NCBI GenBank assembly: GCA_035556515.1
Contig: DATMEO010000090.1
Location: forward strand, 1-33,488
Source of the DNA: Gaiellasilicea sp035556515
GTDB lineage: Bacteria > Actinomycetota > Thermoleophilia > Gaiellales > Gaiellaceae
DNA length: 33,488 nt
Direction of reading: 5' to 3'
Positions 7,553-14,341 of the stretch are shown in pieces (within the stretch, counting starts at the first letter, position 1; the number at the start of each line of letters is the position of its first letter). A program made the position numbers and the translations under genes. Under the pieces are notes generated by a model that saw only the letters and a list, made by a program, of their open reading frames with translations, did no database searches and was not told where the DNA came from.

Positions 7553-9151
7553 CTACTCGGCGGAGAGGAGCAGCGGGTAGTGCGGCTGCCCGCCCGGCTG
7601 GACGTCGAGCTCGACGGCCGGGTGCAGCTCCTGGAGCCGGCGCAGGAAGTTGACGAGATCCGGCTCGTCCTCGCCCGTGAGCAGCGTCAGCACCTCGCGG
7701 CCGTTGCCGAGCAGCTTCTCGGCCACTGCGCAGGCGACCTCGTCGAAATCGGACGAGGATGCGACGGCGAAACCGTCGGCGAGCCCGAGCCAGGAGCCCT
7801 TGCGCACGTCCACGCCGTCGAGCTCGACGTCGCGCGAAGCGACCGTGACCTCTCCGGTCGCGACCTGGTCGAGCGCGTCGAGCATCGCCGCCTCGTTCTC
7901 CTCCGCGCTCAACGAAGGCAGGTAGCGAACGATCGCCGCGAGGCCGGCAGTGACGGAGCGGGACGGGATCACGCGGACCTGCTTGTCGACGAGCTTCGCC
8001 GCCTGCTCGGCCGAGAGGATCACGTTCGAGTTGTTGGGAAGCACGAGCACCTCGGTCGCGGGTGTCGCCTGGATCGCGGCGACGATGTCGGCAGTCGAGG
8101 GGTTCATCGTCTGGCCGCCCTCGATCACCTTCGCCGCTCCGTAGCTCTCGAACAGGCGGCGGTTGCCGGCGCCGGGGACGACCGCGACGACGCCGGTCTC
8201 GAGGGTCAGCGCCGGATCGGGAACCGATTCGAGGATCCGCTCCGAGCGCTGCTCGGTCTGCTTGTGCATGTTCGCGATCTCGACGCCCTCGATCGTCCCG
8301 AGCGCGGTGCCGTAGGCGAGCGCGCGGCCGGGCTCGTCGGTGTGGAGGTGGATCTTCAGCGCCGTCGCGTCGCCGACGACGAGCAGCGAGTCGCCGAGCT
8401 CGTCCAGCTGGGCCTCGAGCGCCTGCGCGTCGAGCTGCTCACCCTCGATCACGAAGACGGTGCAGTAGCGGAACTCGGACAGCTCCTGGTGGACGGCGTC
8501 GAGTCCCGCCTCGTGCGCCTCCGCCGCCGGCGCGTCCGGAATCGGCTCCCCCGACAGTGCCGCCGAGACGCCGCGGACGATCTCGAGCAGGCCGGCGCCG
8601 CCGGCGTCGACGACTCCGGCCTCGCGGAGGACGGCGAGCTGGTCGGGCGTGCGCGCGAGCGCGTCCTCGCCGCGCTCGATCAGCTTCTTCAGCAGGGCGG
8701 CGGGATCGAGCGCCGCATTGCGCGGGTCCTCGGCCTCCTCGGCGAGCTCCCGGATCACCGACAGCATCGTCCCCTCGACCGGCCGCCGGACAGCGCGATA
8801 CGCAGCGTCGCTGGCGGCGCGAAAGGCACGTCTGATCGTCGCGGCGTCGAGCAGCCCGGCCTCGCCGAGCGCCTCGGCGGCGCCGCGCAGGATCTGGGAG
8901 AAGATGACGCCCGAGTTGCCGCGGGCGCCCATCAGCGCCGCTCGCGTCAGCTCCTTCGCGAGCGTGGCGCGGTCGGCGGCCGTCGAGGCGTCGAGCACCT
9001 CCATGATCGCGCGCGCGGTCAGGGTCAGGTTCGTGCCGGTGTCGCCATCCGGGACGGGATAGACGTTGAGATCGTCGATGCGGCGGCGGTTCGCCTCGAG
9101 CGAAGCGAGCGCGGCCTGGCCGAGCTCCTTCGCCCGCTCGAGCTCGGTCAC
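7553..9151 (-). CDS. fakA: Fatty acid kinase FakA-like (DAK2/DhaL domain) protein
   Basis: A 532-residue protein of the DhaL-fused family that phosphorylates fatty acids bound by DegV-type carriers. The N-terminal DhaL kinase domain (about 1-200) shows the Mg-ATP site YPVPDGDTGTNLTLT (31-45), ARGNSGVIFSQILRG (76-90) and VDAGGAGL. The middle and C-terminal parts (about 230-532) match the FakA extension, with KIHLHTDEPG, PNNSNVILSAEQA and TLLTGEDEP. The start is GTG at 9151, chosen because it overlaps the asp23 stop (GTGA) and begins the homologous region (TELERAKELGQAAL); the frame stays open upstream but that part is the shadow of asp23. It is translated between asp23 and the receiver gene. 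Confidence 0.93.
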   Translation of the reverse strand: MTELERAKELGQAALASLEANRRRIDDLNVYPVPDGDTGTNLTLTARAIMEVLDASTAADRATLAKELTRAALMGARGNSGVIFSQILRGAAEALGEAGLLDAATIRRAFRAASDAAYRAVRRPVEGTMLSVIRELAEEAEDPRNAALDPAALLKKLIERGEDALARTPDQLAVLREAGVVDAGGAGLLEIVRGVSAALSGEPIPDAPAAEAHEAGLDAVHQELSEFRYCTVFVIEGEQLDAQALEAQLDELGDSLLVVGDATALKIHLHTDEPGRALAYGTALGTIEGVEIANMHKQTEQRSERILESVPDPALTLETGVVAVVPGAGNRRLFESYGAAKVIEGGQTMNPSTADIVAAIQATPATEVLVLPNNSNVILSAEQAAKLVDKQVRVIPSRSVTAGLAAIVRYLPSLSAEENEAAMLDALDQVATGEVTVASRDVELDGVDVRKGSWLGLADGFAVASSSDFDEVACAVAEKLLGNGREVLTLLTGEDEPDLVNFLRRLQELHPAVELDVQPGGQPHYPLLLSAE

Positions 9152-9501
9152 GCGGAACGCCGCACGTCTTCGATGTGCACCTCGACCGCCGCCACGCGGA
9201 GACCGGTGAGCCGCTCGAGCTCGTAGGCGACGCGCGAGCGGACGGTCGCCGCGACCTCGGCCAGGTTGAGCCCGTACTCGACGACGACGTGGAGGTCGAT
9301 GCGCAGGCCGTCGGGCGTGCCCGAGACGTCGATCCCCTGCGTCAGCTTGTCCCGCGTCAGCAGCCGCGTCAGGCCCTTGCCGGCCATGCCGACGACGCCG
9401 TAGCACTCGGCCGCAGTGTGGCCGACGATCTGCGCGATCGCGTCGGGTGCGATCCGAATCGCACCGAGCTCGGACTGCTCTGTGAGGTGGCCCTGCTGCA
9501 T
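9148..9501 (-). CDS. Asp23/Gls24 family envelope stress protein
   Basis: A 117-residue protein of the Asp23/DUF322 family, which in Firmicutes forms membrane-associated envelope-stress scaffolds. The family core is clear: GAIRIAPDAIAQIVGHTAAECYGV, then GMAGKG, HVVVEYGLNLAEVAATVRSRV, and the end VEVHIEDVR. There is no membrane segment. ATG at 9501 gives the expected N-terminus; the open frame further upstream belongs to the rpmB 3' region and is not used. Its TGA overlaps the GTG of fakA. An asp23 gene between rpmB and fakA is a conserved arrangement, so this gene probably begins the fatty-acid kinase operon. Its exact role here is not known. Confidence 0.9.
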   Translation of the reverse strand: MQQGHLTEQSELGAIRIAPDAIAQIVGHTAAECYGVVGMAGKGLTRLLTRDKLTQGIDVSGTPDGLRIDLHVVVEYGLNLAEVAATVRSRVAYELERLTGLRVAAVEVHIEDVRRSA

Positions 9502-9550
9502 CTGCGCGACTTTAGACGGTGCGCGCGGCCGGGAGGTTGCGGACGACGGT

Positions 9551-9575
9551 GCCTTGTGTTTCGGAAACACAAGGC
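9551..9575. terminator. Perfect hairpin between rpmB and asp23
   Basis: An 11-bp perfect stem, GCCTTGTGTTT at 9551-9561 and its complement at 9565-9575, around a 3-nt loop CGG. It lies 46 bp past the rpmB stop on the minus strand. No T-run follows. A second GC-rich stem (GCGGGC 9580-9585, GCCCGC 9593-9598) lies between it and rpmB. It probably ends the rpmB transcript. The segments GTTTCGGAA (9558-9566) and CAAGGCTTC (9570-9578) recur in the same order at 17126-17152, so it may belong to a repeat family. Confidence 0.55.
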
Positions 9576-9620
9576 TTCCGCGGGCGGCGCGAGCCCGCCT
9601 GCGGGAAGGGAGCAGAGCTG

Positions 9621-9812
9621 CTAGACCGCTTTCTGGACCTTGCCGGCTTTGAGGCACTTCGTGCAGATGTAGGCCCGCTTGGCGACGCCGTTCAGGAGCA
9701 CGCGAACCTTCTGCAGGTTCGGGTTGAAGCGGCGGCGCGTGGCCACCATCGAGTGGCTCCGGTTGTTGCCGAACGACGGCTTCTTGCCGCAGGATGCGCA
9801 GACCTTGGACAC
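9621..9812 (-). CDS. rpmB: 50S ribosomal protein L28
   Basis: A 63-residue L28 of normal length for Gram-positive bacteria. It has the N-terminal pair CASC (residues 5-8) and the second pair CTKC (50-53), so it is the zinc-binding C+ form, and the conserved SHSMVATRRRFNPNLQKVRV block. The start is GTG at 9812 (V-S-K-V-C read as M-S-K-V-C). It is divergent from the mltG-like gene, with a 21-bp palindrome between them, and is followed by a hairpin before asp23. Having zinc-type L28 means ribosome composition could respond to zinc if a C- paralogue exists elsewhere; none is in this window. Confidence 0.96.
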   Translation of the reverse strand: MSKVCASCGKKPSFGNNRSHSMVATRRRFNPNLQKVRVLLNGVAKRAYICTKCLKAGKVQKAV

Positions 9813-9831
9813 GGCCGCCGATGATAGCAGC

Positions 9832-9852
9832 CAAGTAACAGACTGTTACTTG
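9832..9852. repeat. Solo AT-rich palindrome in the rpmB/mltG divergent gap
   Basis: A perfect 21-nt palindrome: arm CAAGTAACAG, centre A, complementary arm. Read on the other strand, it and the next two bases (23 nt in all) match the palindrome at 17036-17060 exactly. It is strikingly AT-rich for this genome. It sits between two divergent start codons (rpmB at 9812 and mltG at 9877), so here it cannot be an ordinary terminator of a neighbouring gene and could instead be a regulator-binding site. The function is not known. Confidence 0.7.
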
Positions 9853-9876
9853 CCGCGGCTACGATTTGCAACTCGT

Positions 9877-10677
9877 ATGCGCCGCCTTGTCCTCATTCTG
9901 ATGCTCGTCGGCACGACGCTCACCGTGTCGGCCGCCCCCGCCGCACCTGAGCCGGTGCTGAAGATCATCTTCCCGGAAGGATTCACCGCGAGGAAGATGG
10001 CCGATCGCGCGGCGGAGGTGCGGCAGATCGCGATCCGGAAGCGCGGCCTCACTCCACGGCTGACCGGGGCGTCGTACGCGGCAGCGACGCACACCGCGAA
10101 AGCGCCCGCGACGTTCCGTCCCTTCCTGAAGCGCCGGAGCGTCGAGGGATTCCTCTTCCCGTCGACCTACTTCTTCCATCCGTCATCGAGCGCGGCAGCC
10201 CTCGTCGGCCGGCAGATCGAGACGTTCCAGCAGCGGTGGAAGACCGTCGACGTGCGGGCCGCCAGGGCGCGCAAGCAGAGCCCGTACGACGTGCTCACGA
10301 TTGCGTCGATCGTCGAGCGCGAGACGCAGGCGCCCGAGGAGCGGAGGCTCGTCGCGGCGGTCGTCTACAACCGGCTCGAGCGCGGAATGCCGCTGGCCAT
10401 CGACGCGACGATCCGGTACGGGCTCGGCATCGAAGGGACACGTCCGATCAAGCGCTCGCATCTCCAGAGCAACTCGCCGTACAACACGCACCGTTTCAAG
10501 GGCCTGCCGCCGACGCCGATCGCCAATCCCGGCCTCGCGTCGATCCGCGCGGCGGCGAAGCCCGCCGCCGTCGACCACCTCTACTACGTCCGCAAGCCCG
10601 ACGGCGTGCATCACTTCTTCACCGCCGACGAGCAGGAGTTCTGCGCGAAGGCGCGCGAGTACGGCTACAGCTGCTGA
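9877..10677 (+). CDS. mltG: Endolytic murein transglycosylase MltG-like protein (YceG family)
   Basis: A 266-residue secreted or membrane-anchored member of the YceG/MltG family, which cuts nascent glycan strands in peptidoglycan and sets their length. Features: signal or anchor segment MRRLVLILMLVGTTLTVSAA, a short LysM-like PEGFTARKMADRAAE, GFLFPSTYFF, the catalytic region TIASIVERETQ (the glutamate after IV is the expected catalytic one), VVYNRLERGMPL, ATIRYGLG, SPYNTHRFKGLPPTPIANPG and YYVRKPDGVHHFF. All family blocks are present, but it is shorter than E. coli MltG (about 340). The start is ATG at 9877. Longer upstream reading goes through rpmB and is rejected. It is alone in its transcription unit, ending in convergence with ribH. 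Unlike the common yqgF-mltG-aroE arrangement, no such neighbours are seen. Confidence 0.92.
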   Translation: MRRLVLILMLVGTTLTVSAAPAAPEPVLKIIFPEGFTARKMADRAAEVRQIAIRKRGLTPRLTGASYAAATHTAKAPATFRPFLKRRSVEGFLFPSTYFFHPSSSAAALVGRQIETFQQRWKTVDVRAARARKQSPYDVLTIASIVERETQAPEERRLVAAVVYNRLERGMPLAIDATIRYGLGIEGTRPIKRSHLQSNSPYNTHRFKGLPPTPIANPGLASIRAAAKPAAVDHLYYVRKPDGVHHFFTADEQEFCAKAREYGYSC

Positions 10678-10832
10678 GAGCGAGCGCGCTCGCGCTGGCC
10701 TCCGGCGCGTCGCTGCGCGTGCACGGCCGGAGGGATAGTGCGAGAGCACAGCCCCGGAGAGCCGGGTGCGTGCAGCGGCGCGAGCGGCGGCGGAGCCGGG
10801 CTTCGCCCGGCGGGAGCCGACGCGGCCGGTGG
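10678..10832. terminator. Convergent intergenic region with terminator hairpins (mltG/ribH)
   Basis: This 155-bp gap between converging genes holds three GC-rich inverted repeats: a 14-nt palindrome at 10680-10693, an 8-bp stem CCTCCGGC/GCCGGAGG at 10699-10706 and 10726-10733, and the best terminator candidate, a 7-bp stem GCCGGGC with loop TTC at 10795-10811 (equivalently a stem closed by a stable TTCG tetraloop). None is followed by a T-run, so it may serve both directions as an intrinsic terminator of the high-GC type. No gene is supported here. Confidence 0.5.
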
Positions 10833-11492
10833 TCAGCGCTGGGCTGCGGCCCTGAGCTGGGCGAAGACGTCGGCCATCTCGAGCCCGGTGCGGACGGCCT
10901 CGGCACCCTTCTCGAGCCGGTCGTCGGCCTGGTCGGCCTGCTCGAGCGTGAGCACGCCGAACGCGACCGGCACCCCCGTTTCGAGCGCCGCGAGCTGAAG
11001 GCCGGACGCGGCCTCGCCGGCGACGAAGTCGAAGTGCGGCGTGTCGCCGCGGATGACGCAGCCGAGTGCGACGATGCAGGCGTAACGGCGTGTCTTCGCG
11101 AGCGCCATCGCCGCGATCGGCAGCTCGAACGCGCCGGGGACGGGCATGATCGTGATCGCATCGCGTGCGACGCCCGCGGTCTCGAGTTCCGCGAGCGCGC
11201 CCTCGAGCAGCTTGCCGGTGACGGCGCCGTTGAAGCGGCTGACGACGATCCCGACGGCGCGGCGGCCACCCTGCGGGCTGCCCTGGAGCACGCCGTAGCC
11301 CTCCGGTACGCCGAAGTCACCCGCGGCGTGCTCGGTCGACTCGGCCTCGACCGCCGGCTCCTGCTGCTCGGCGGCCGTCTCGAGCTCCTCGACCTCCGCC
11401 TCCGGCGCCTCGTCCCCCTCGCTGTCCTGGTCGGCTTCGCCGGGCGGATCCTCGAGCGGCGGCGCCTCGGGCCAGCTGTCGCGCTCGCTCAC
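10833..11492 (-). CDS. ribH: 6,7-dimethyl-8-ribityllumazine synthase with an acidic N-terminal extension
   Basis: Condenses 5-amino-6-ribitylamino-uracil with 3,4-dihydroxy-2-butanone 4-phosphate, the penultimate riboflavin step. The catalytic domain is residues ~78-219: VGIVVSRFNGAVTGKLLEGAL, the PGAFELP motif, YACIVALGCVIRGDTPHFDFVAGEAASGL with the catalytic histidine of the HFDFV motif, and PVAFGVLTLEQADQA. Usual length is about 155; here 219, because residues 1-75 form an extra, very acidic low-complexity segment (many Glu, Asp, Ala, Pro). The GTG at 11492 overlaps the ribBA stop (GTGA), which supports that the extension is really translated. It is the last gene of the rib operon. Lumazine synthases assemble into pentamers or 60-mers; what the acidic tail does to assembly is unknown. 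Confidence 0.95.
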   Translation of the reverse strand: MSERDSWPEAPPLEDPPGEADQDSEGDEAPEAEVEELETAAEQQEPAVEAESTEHAAGDFGVPEGYGVLQGSPQGGRRAVGIVVSRFNGAVTGKLLEGALAELETAGVARDAITIMPVPGAFELPIAAMALAKTRRYACIVALGCVIRGDTPHFDFVAGEAASGLQLAALETGVPVAFGVLTLEQADQADDRLEKGAEAVRTGLEMADVFAQLRAAAQR

Positions 11493-12763
11493 GCTTCGGC
11501 TCCGTCGTACAGGTCAGGGTCGAAGCGGAGGTCCTGGTGGTGCAGCTTGTGACCGAGCTTCTCGCGCTTGGCCTCGAGATAGCGGCGGTTCTCCGGCTTC
11601 GGCACGACCTCGATCGGCTCCTGCGCGACAACCTCGAGCCCGAAGCCGGCGATCCCGGAGATCTTCTTCGGGTTGTTCGTGAGCACGCGAATCGTCGAGA
11701 GGCCGAGGTCGGCGAGGATCTGCGAGCCGATCCCATACTCGCGCTGGTCGGCCGCGAAACCGAGGCGCAGGTTCGCCTCGACGGTGTCGAGCCCCTGCTC
11801 CTGGAGCTCGTAGGCCTTTAGCTTGTTGAGCAGCCCGATCCCGCGGCCCTCCTGCGAGAGGTAGAGCAGCACGCCCTTCCCCTCCTGCTCGATCCGGGCG
11901 AGCGCGAGCTCGAGCTGCTCGCCGCAGTCGCACTTGAGCGAGTGGAAGACGTCGCCGGTGAGGCATTCGGAGTGGACACGCACGAGCACGTCCGCCTCGC
12001 CGGCGACCTCGCCCTTCACGAGCGCGACGTGGTGCTTGCCGGTCAGCGTCTCGCGGAAGGCGACCGCCGTGAACTTTCCGTAGGCGGTCGGCAGGCTAAC
12101 GGAGGTGATCCGCTCGACGAGCTTCTCGTGGCGGCGCCGGTACTCGATCAGATCGGCGACCGTGATCATCTTCAGCCCGTGCGCGGTGCAGTAGTCGATC
12201 AGGTCGGGCACGCGGGCCATCGTCCCGTCGTCCTTCATGATCTCGCAGACGACCCCGGCCGGGATCACGCCCGCAAGCCGCGCGAGGTCGACCGCAGCCT
12301 CGGTCTGGCCGGAGCGCTGGAGTACGCCGCCGCGGCGGGCGCGCAAAGGGAAGACATGGCCCGGCTGGACGAGGTCGCGCGGGCCGGACGAGGGGTCGAC
12401 GGCGACTTGGATCGTGTGAGCGCGGTCGTGCGCCGAGATGCCGGTGGTGACACCCTCGCGCGCCTCGACCGAGACGGTGAAGGCGGTGCCGAACGGGGTC
12501 TCGTTCTGGTCGGTCATCTGCCGCAGCCCGAGCTCGTCGCAGCGCTCCTCGGTCAGGCAGAGGCAGACGAGCCCGCGCGCGTGCGTGACCATGAAGTTGA
12601 CAGCCTCGGGCGTCGCGAACTGAGCGGCGATCGTGAGGTCGCCCTCGTTCTCGCGATCCTCGTCGTCGACGACGACCACGAAGTGGCCGGCGCGGATGTC
12701 CTCGATCGCCTCCTCGACGGTGGCGAACGGGCTCTCGGTGCGCATGTCGGCGGTCATCGTCAC
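11489..12763 (-). CDS. ribBA: Bifunctional 3,4-dihydroxy-2-butanone-4-phosphate synthase / GTP cyclohydrolase II
   Basis: Supplies both precursors of riboflavin. The N-terminal DHBP synthase domain (about 8-205) has VVVDDEDRENEGDL (31-43), THARG, AHDRAHTI and GHVFPLRARRGGVL. The C-terminal GTP cyclohydrolase II domain (about 215-420) has VRVHSECLTGDVF, with zinc ligands C267, C278 and C280 (HSLKCDCGEQL), LLYLSQEGRGIGLLNK and REYGIGSQIL. One oddity: where family members usually read G-H-T-E, this protein has G-Q-T-E (Q153), so a likely metal-ligand histidine of the DHBP site is replaced; I recall Q there in some lineages but cannot confirm it. The start is GTG at 12763, overlapping the ribE stop; the stop overlaps ribH. 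Confidence 0.96.
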   Translation of the reverse strand: MTMTADMRTESPFATVEEAIEDIRAGHFVVVVDDEDRENEGDLTIAAQFATPEAVNFMVTHARGLVCLCLTEERCDELGLRQMTDQNETPFGTAFTVSVEAREGVTTGISAHDRAHTIQVAVDPSSGPRDLVQPGHVFPLRARRGGVLQRSGQTEAAVDLARLAGVIPAGVVCEIMKDDGTMARVPDLIDYCTAHGLKMITVADLIEYRRRHEKLVERITSVSLPTAYGKFTAVAFRETLTGKHHVALVKGEVAGEADVLVRVHSECLTGDVFHSLKCDCGEQLELALARIEQEGKGVLLYLSQEGRGIGLLNKLKAYELQEQGLDTVEANLRLGFAADQREYGIGSQILADLGLSTIRVLTNNPKKISGIAGFGLEVVAQEPIEVVPKPENRRYLEAKREKLGHKLHHQDLRFDPDLYDGAEA

Positions 12764-13326
12764 GGCGGCATGCTACCGGGGAGCAACTTCTCGACGTACT
12801 TGGCCAGGACGTCGATCTCGAGGTTGACCTGGGAGCCCGGGGCAAGATCCGAGAGCGTCGTCTCGGCGAGCGTGTGCGGGATCAGGGCGATCTCGAAACC
12901 GACGTCGTCCACCGCCGCGACAGTCAGCGACACGCCCTCGAGCGCCACCGATCCCTTCTCGACGAGGTAGCGGAGGAGCTCTGCCGGCGGCTCGACGCGC
13001 AGACGGACGCCGTCGGCTTCGGGCTCGACCGACACAACGCGGCCGACGCCGTCGACGTGCCCCTGGACGTAGTGCCCGCCGAGGGCGTCGCCGGCCCGCA
13101 GCGCCGGCTCCAGGTTGACTCGGTCGCCGAACGGCTTGACGCGATCGAGCGTCTCCGGCACGACATCGAATGAGAGCCGGCCTCCGCTGTTCTCGACGAC
13201 TGTCAGGCAAACCCCGTCGACGGAGACAGAGTCACCGAGACCGGCCCGGGTCGCCGTCTCGACGACGAGTCTGCCGCCCTCGAAGGACGCGACCTCCCCC
13301 ACTTCACGAATGAGCCCGGTGAACAT
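12760..13326 (-). CDS. ribE: Riboflavin synthase alpha subunit
   Basis: Dismutates two molecules of 6,7-dimethyl-8-ribityllumazine to riboflavin. The 188-residue protein has the typical MFTGLI start and two tandem lumazine-binding beta-barrel domains: first about 1-90 (SVDGVCLTVVE, SFDVVPETLDR), second about 95-185 (GGHYVQGHVDGVGRV, SVALEGVSLTVAAVDDVGFEIALIPHTL). The ATG at 13326 is 9 bp after the ribD stop; the TGA overlaps the ribBA GTG. All residues of the opening motif are intact. Confidence 0.97.
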   Translation of the reverse strand: MFTGLIREVGEVASFEGGRLVVETATRAGLGDSVSVDGVCLTVVENSGGRLSFDVVPETLDRVKPFGDRVNLEPALRAGDALGGHYVQGHVDGVGRVVSVEPEADGVRLRVEPPAELLRYLVEKGSVALEGVSLTVAAVDDVGFEIALIPHTLAETTLSDLAPGSQVNLEIDVLAKYVEKLLPGSMPP

Positions 13327-13335
13327 GCTGAGAGG

Positions 13336-14271
13336 TTACGGCTCCCGCAGGTAGGCCTCGAGCAGGACGTCCTCGCCGACCTGCCCGCTCGTCAGGTGGC
13401 TCAGCTCGAGCGGGCCGCCGAGCCCGGGAAGGACGAAGGGGCCGTCGCCTGAGAGCTTCGGCGCGACGAAGAGGAGCAGCTTGTCGACGAGCCCGGCCTC
13501 CAGGAACGCGCGGGCGAGTGTCGGGCCGCCCTCGAGCAGCAGCGACTGGACGCCTTCGGCGCCGAGAGCGCGCAACTCGTCCTCGAGCGGCCCGGTGCGT
13601 AGCTCAAGCTCGGAGCCCTCGGGAAGCGGCCCGCGGCCAAACGCAAGCCGGCGCGGCTGGCGCTGCGCGCCGACGTCGCGGGCGTCGAGCCGCGGGTTCT
13701 CGAGCCGCACGGTGCCCATGCCGACGGCGACGGCGTCGGAGGCGGCCCGGAGCTCGTGCACACGGCGGCGCGACTCCTCGCCGGAGACCCAGCGCTCGCC
13801 GGGGACGCTGACCCGGCCGTCGAGTGTGATCGCGGCCTTGTAGGTGACGAACGGCCGCCCGAGTGCCGCCCACGTTCGCCAGGCTTCGTTCTGGCGGCGC
13901 GCTGCGAAGCTGTCCGCCAGCTCCGTCTCCACACCCTGCTCCCGCAAACGCTCCAGCCCGCCGCCCGCCTCCGGGTTGGGGTCGAGCGAGCCCGCGACGA
14001 CACGGGCGATCCCAACAGCAAGCACGGCGTCGACGCAGGGCGGCGTCGTCCCGTGATGGGCACAGGGCTCCATCGTCACGTAGAGCGTCGCGCCGCGCGC
14101 CCGCTCGCCGGCGGCCGCGAGCGCGACGACCTCGCCATGCCGACCGTCCACCTCGGTCGCCCCCTCGCCGACGACCGTGCCGTCAGCGACGACGACCGCG
14201 CCGATCGTCGGCTTCGGATACGCCCTGCCGTCCGCTTCCGCCGCGAGCGCCAATGCCCGCTGAAGACTCAT
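13336..14271 (-). CDS. ribD: Bifunctional riboflavin deaminase/reductase RibD
   Basis: Deaminates and then reduces the pyrimidine intermediates of riboflavin synthesis. The deaminase domain (1-~135) has zinc ligands H45, C70 and C79 with the proton-shuttling E47: RHGEVVAL and VTMEPCAHHGTTPPC. The motif normally read HAE is HGE here, and the usual PNPxVG is PKPTIG. The reductase domain (~140-311) has VTYKAAITLDGR, ELRAASDAVAVGMGTV, LLLEGGPTLARAFLEAGLVDKL and the C-terminal block. Start ATG at 14271 (MSLQRALALAAEAD) is preferred over the open frame to 14292, whose MPPPGAG prefix overlaps a hairpin. Length 311 is a little short for the family (about 360). First gene of the rib block. Confidence 0.94.
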   Translation of the reverse strand: MSLQRALALAAEADGRAYPKPTIGAVVVADGTVVGEGATEVDGRHGEVVALAAAGERARGATLYVTMEPCAHHGTTPPCVDAVLAVGIARVVAGSLDPNPEAGGGLERLREQGVETELADSFAARRQNEAWRTWAALGRPFVTYKAAITLDGRVSVPGERWVSGEESRRRVHELRAASDAVAVGMGTVRLENPRLDARDVGAQRQPRRLAFGRGPLPEGSELELRTGPLEDELRALGAEGVQSLLLEGGPTLARAFLEAGLVDKLLLFVAPKLSGDGPFVLPGLGGPLELSHLTSGQVGEDVLLEAYLREP

Positions 14272-14281
14272 TCCCGCTCCC

Positions 14282-14302
14282 GGCGGCGGCAAAGCCGCCG
14301 CC
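14282..14302. terminator. GC hairpin between rpe and ribD
   Basis: A perfect 9-bp stem, GGCGGCGGC at 14282-14290 and its complement at 14294-14302, around loop AAA. It lies 40 bp past the rpe stop and 11 bp before the ribD start in minus-strand sense. It could stop or attenuate transcription from rpe into the rib genes. No T-run follows. The 70-bp gap is too short for an FMN riboswitch, and none of that element's conserved blocks is seen. Confidence 0.4.
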
Positions 14303-14341
14303 TCCGCTCCTGGGCCGGCTCCGTCGTCGAGCCTACGCCGG

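Noticed and set aside
9152..9834. Upstream extensions of the fakA and asp23 frames
   Set aside because: They read through the rpmB region out of frame; internal starts at 9151 and 9501 agree with family N-termini and with the stop/start overlaps.
14272..14341. Possible FMN riboswitch before ribD
   Set aside because: Only 70 bp are available and none of the conserved FMN-aptamer blocks is visible; only a simple GC hairpin is there.
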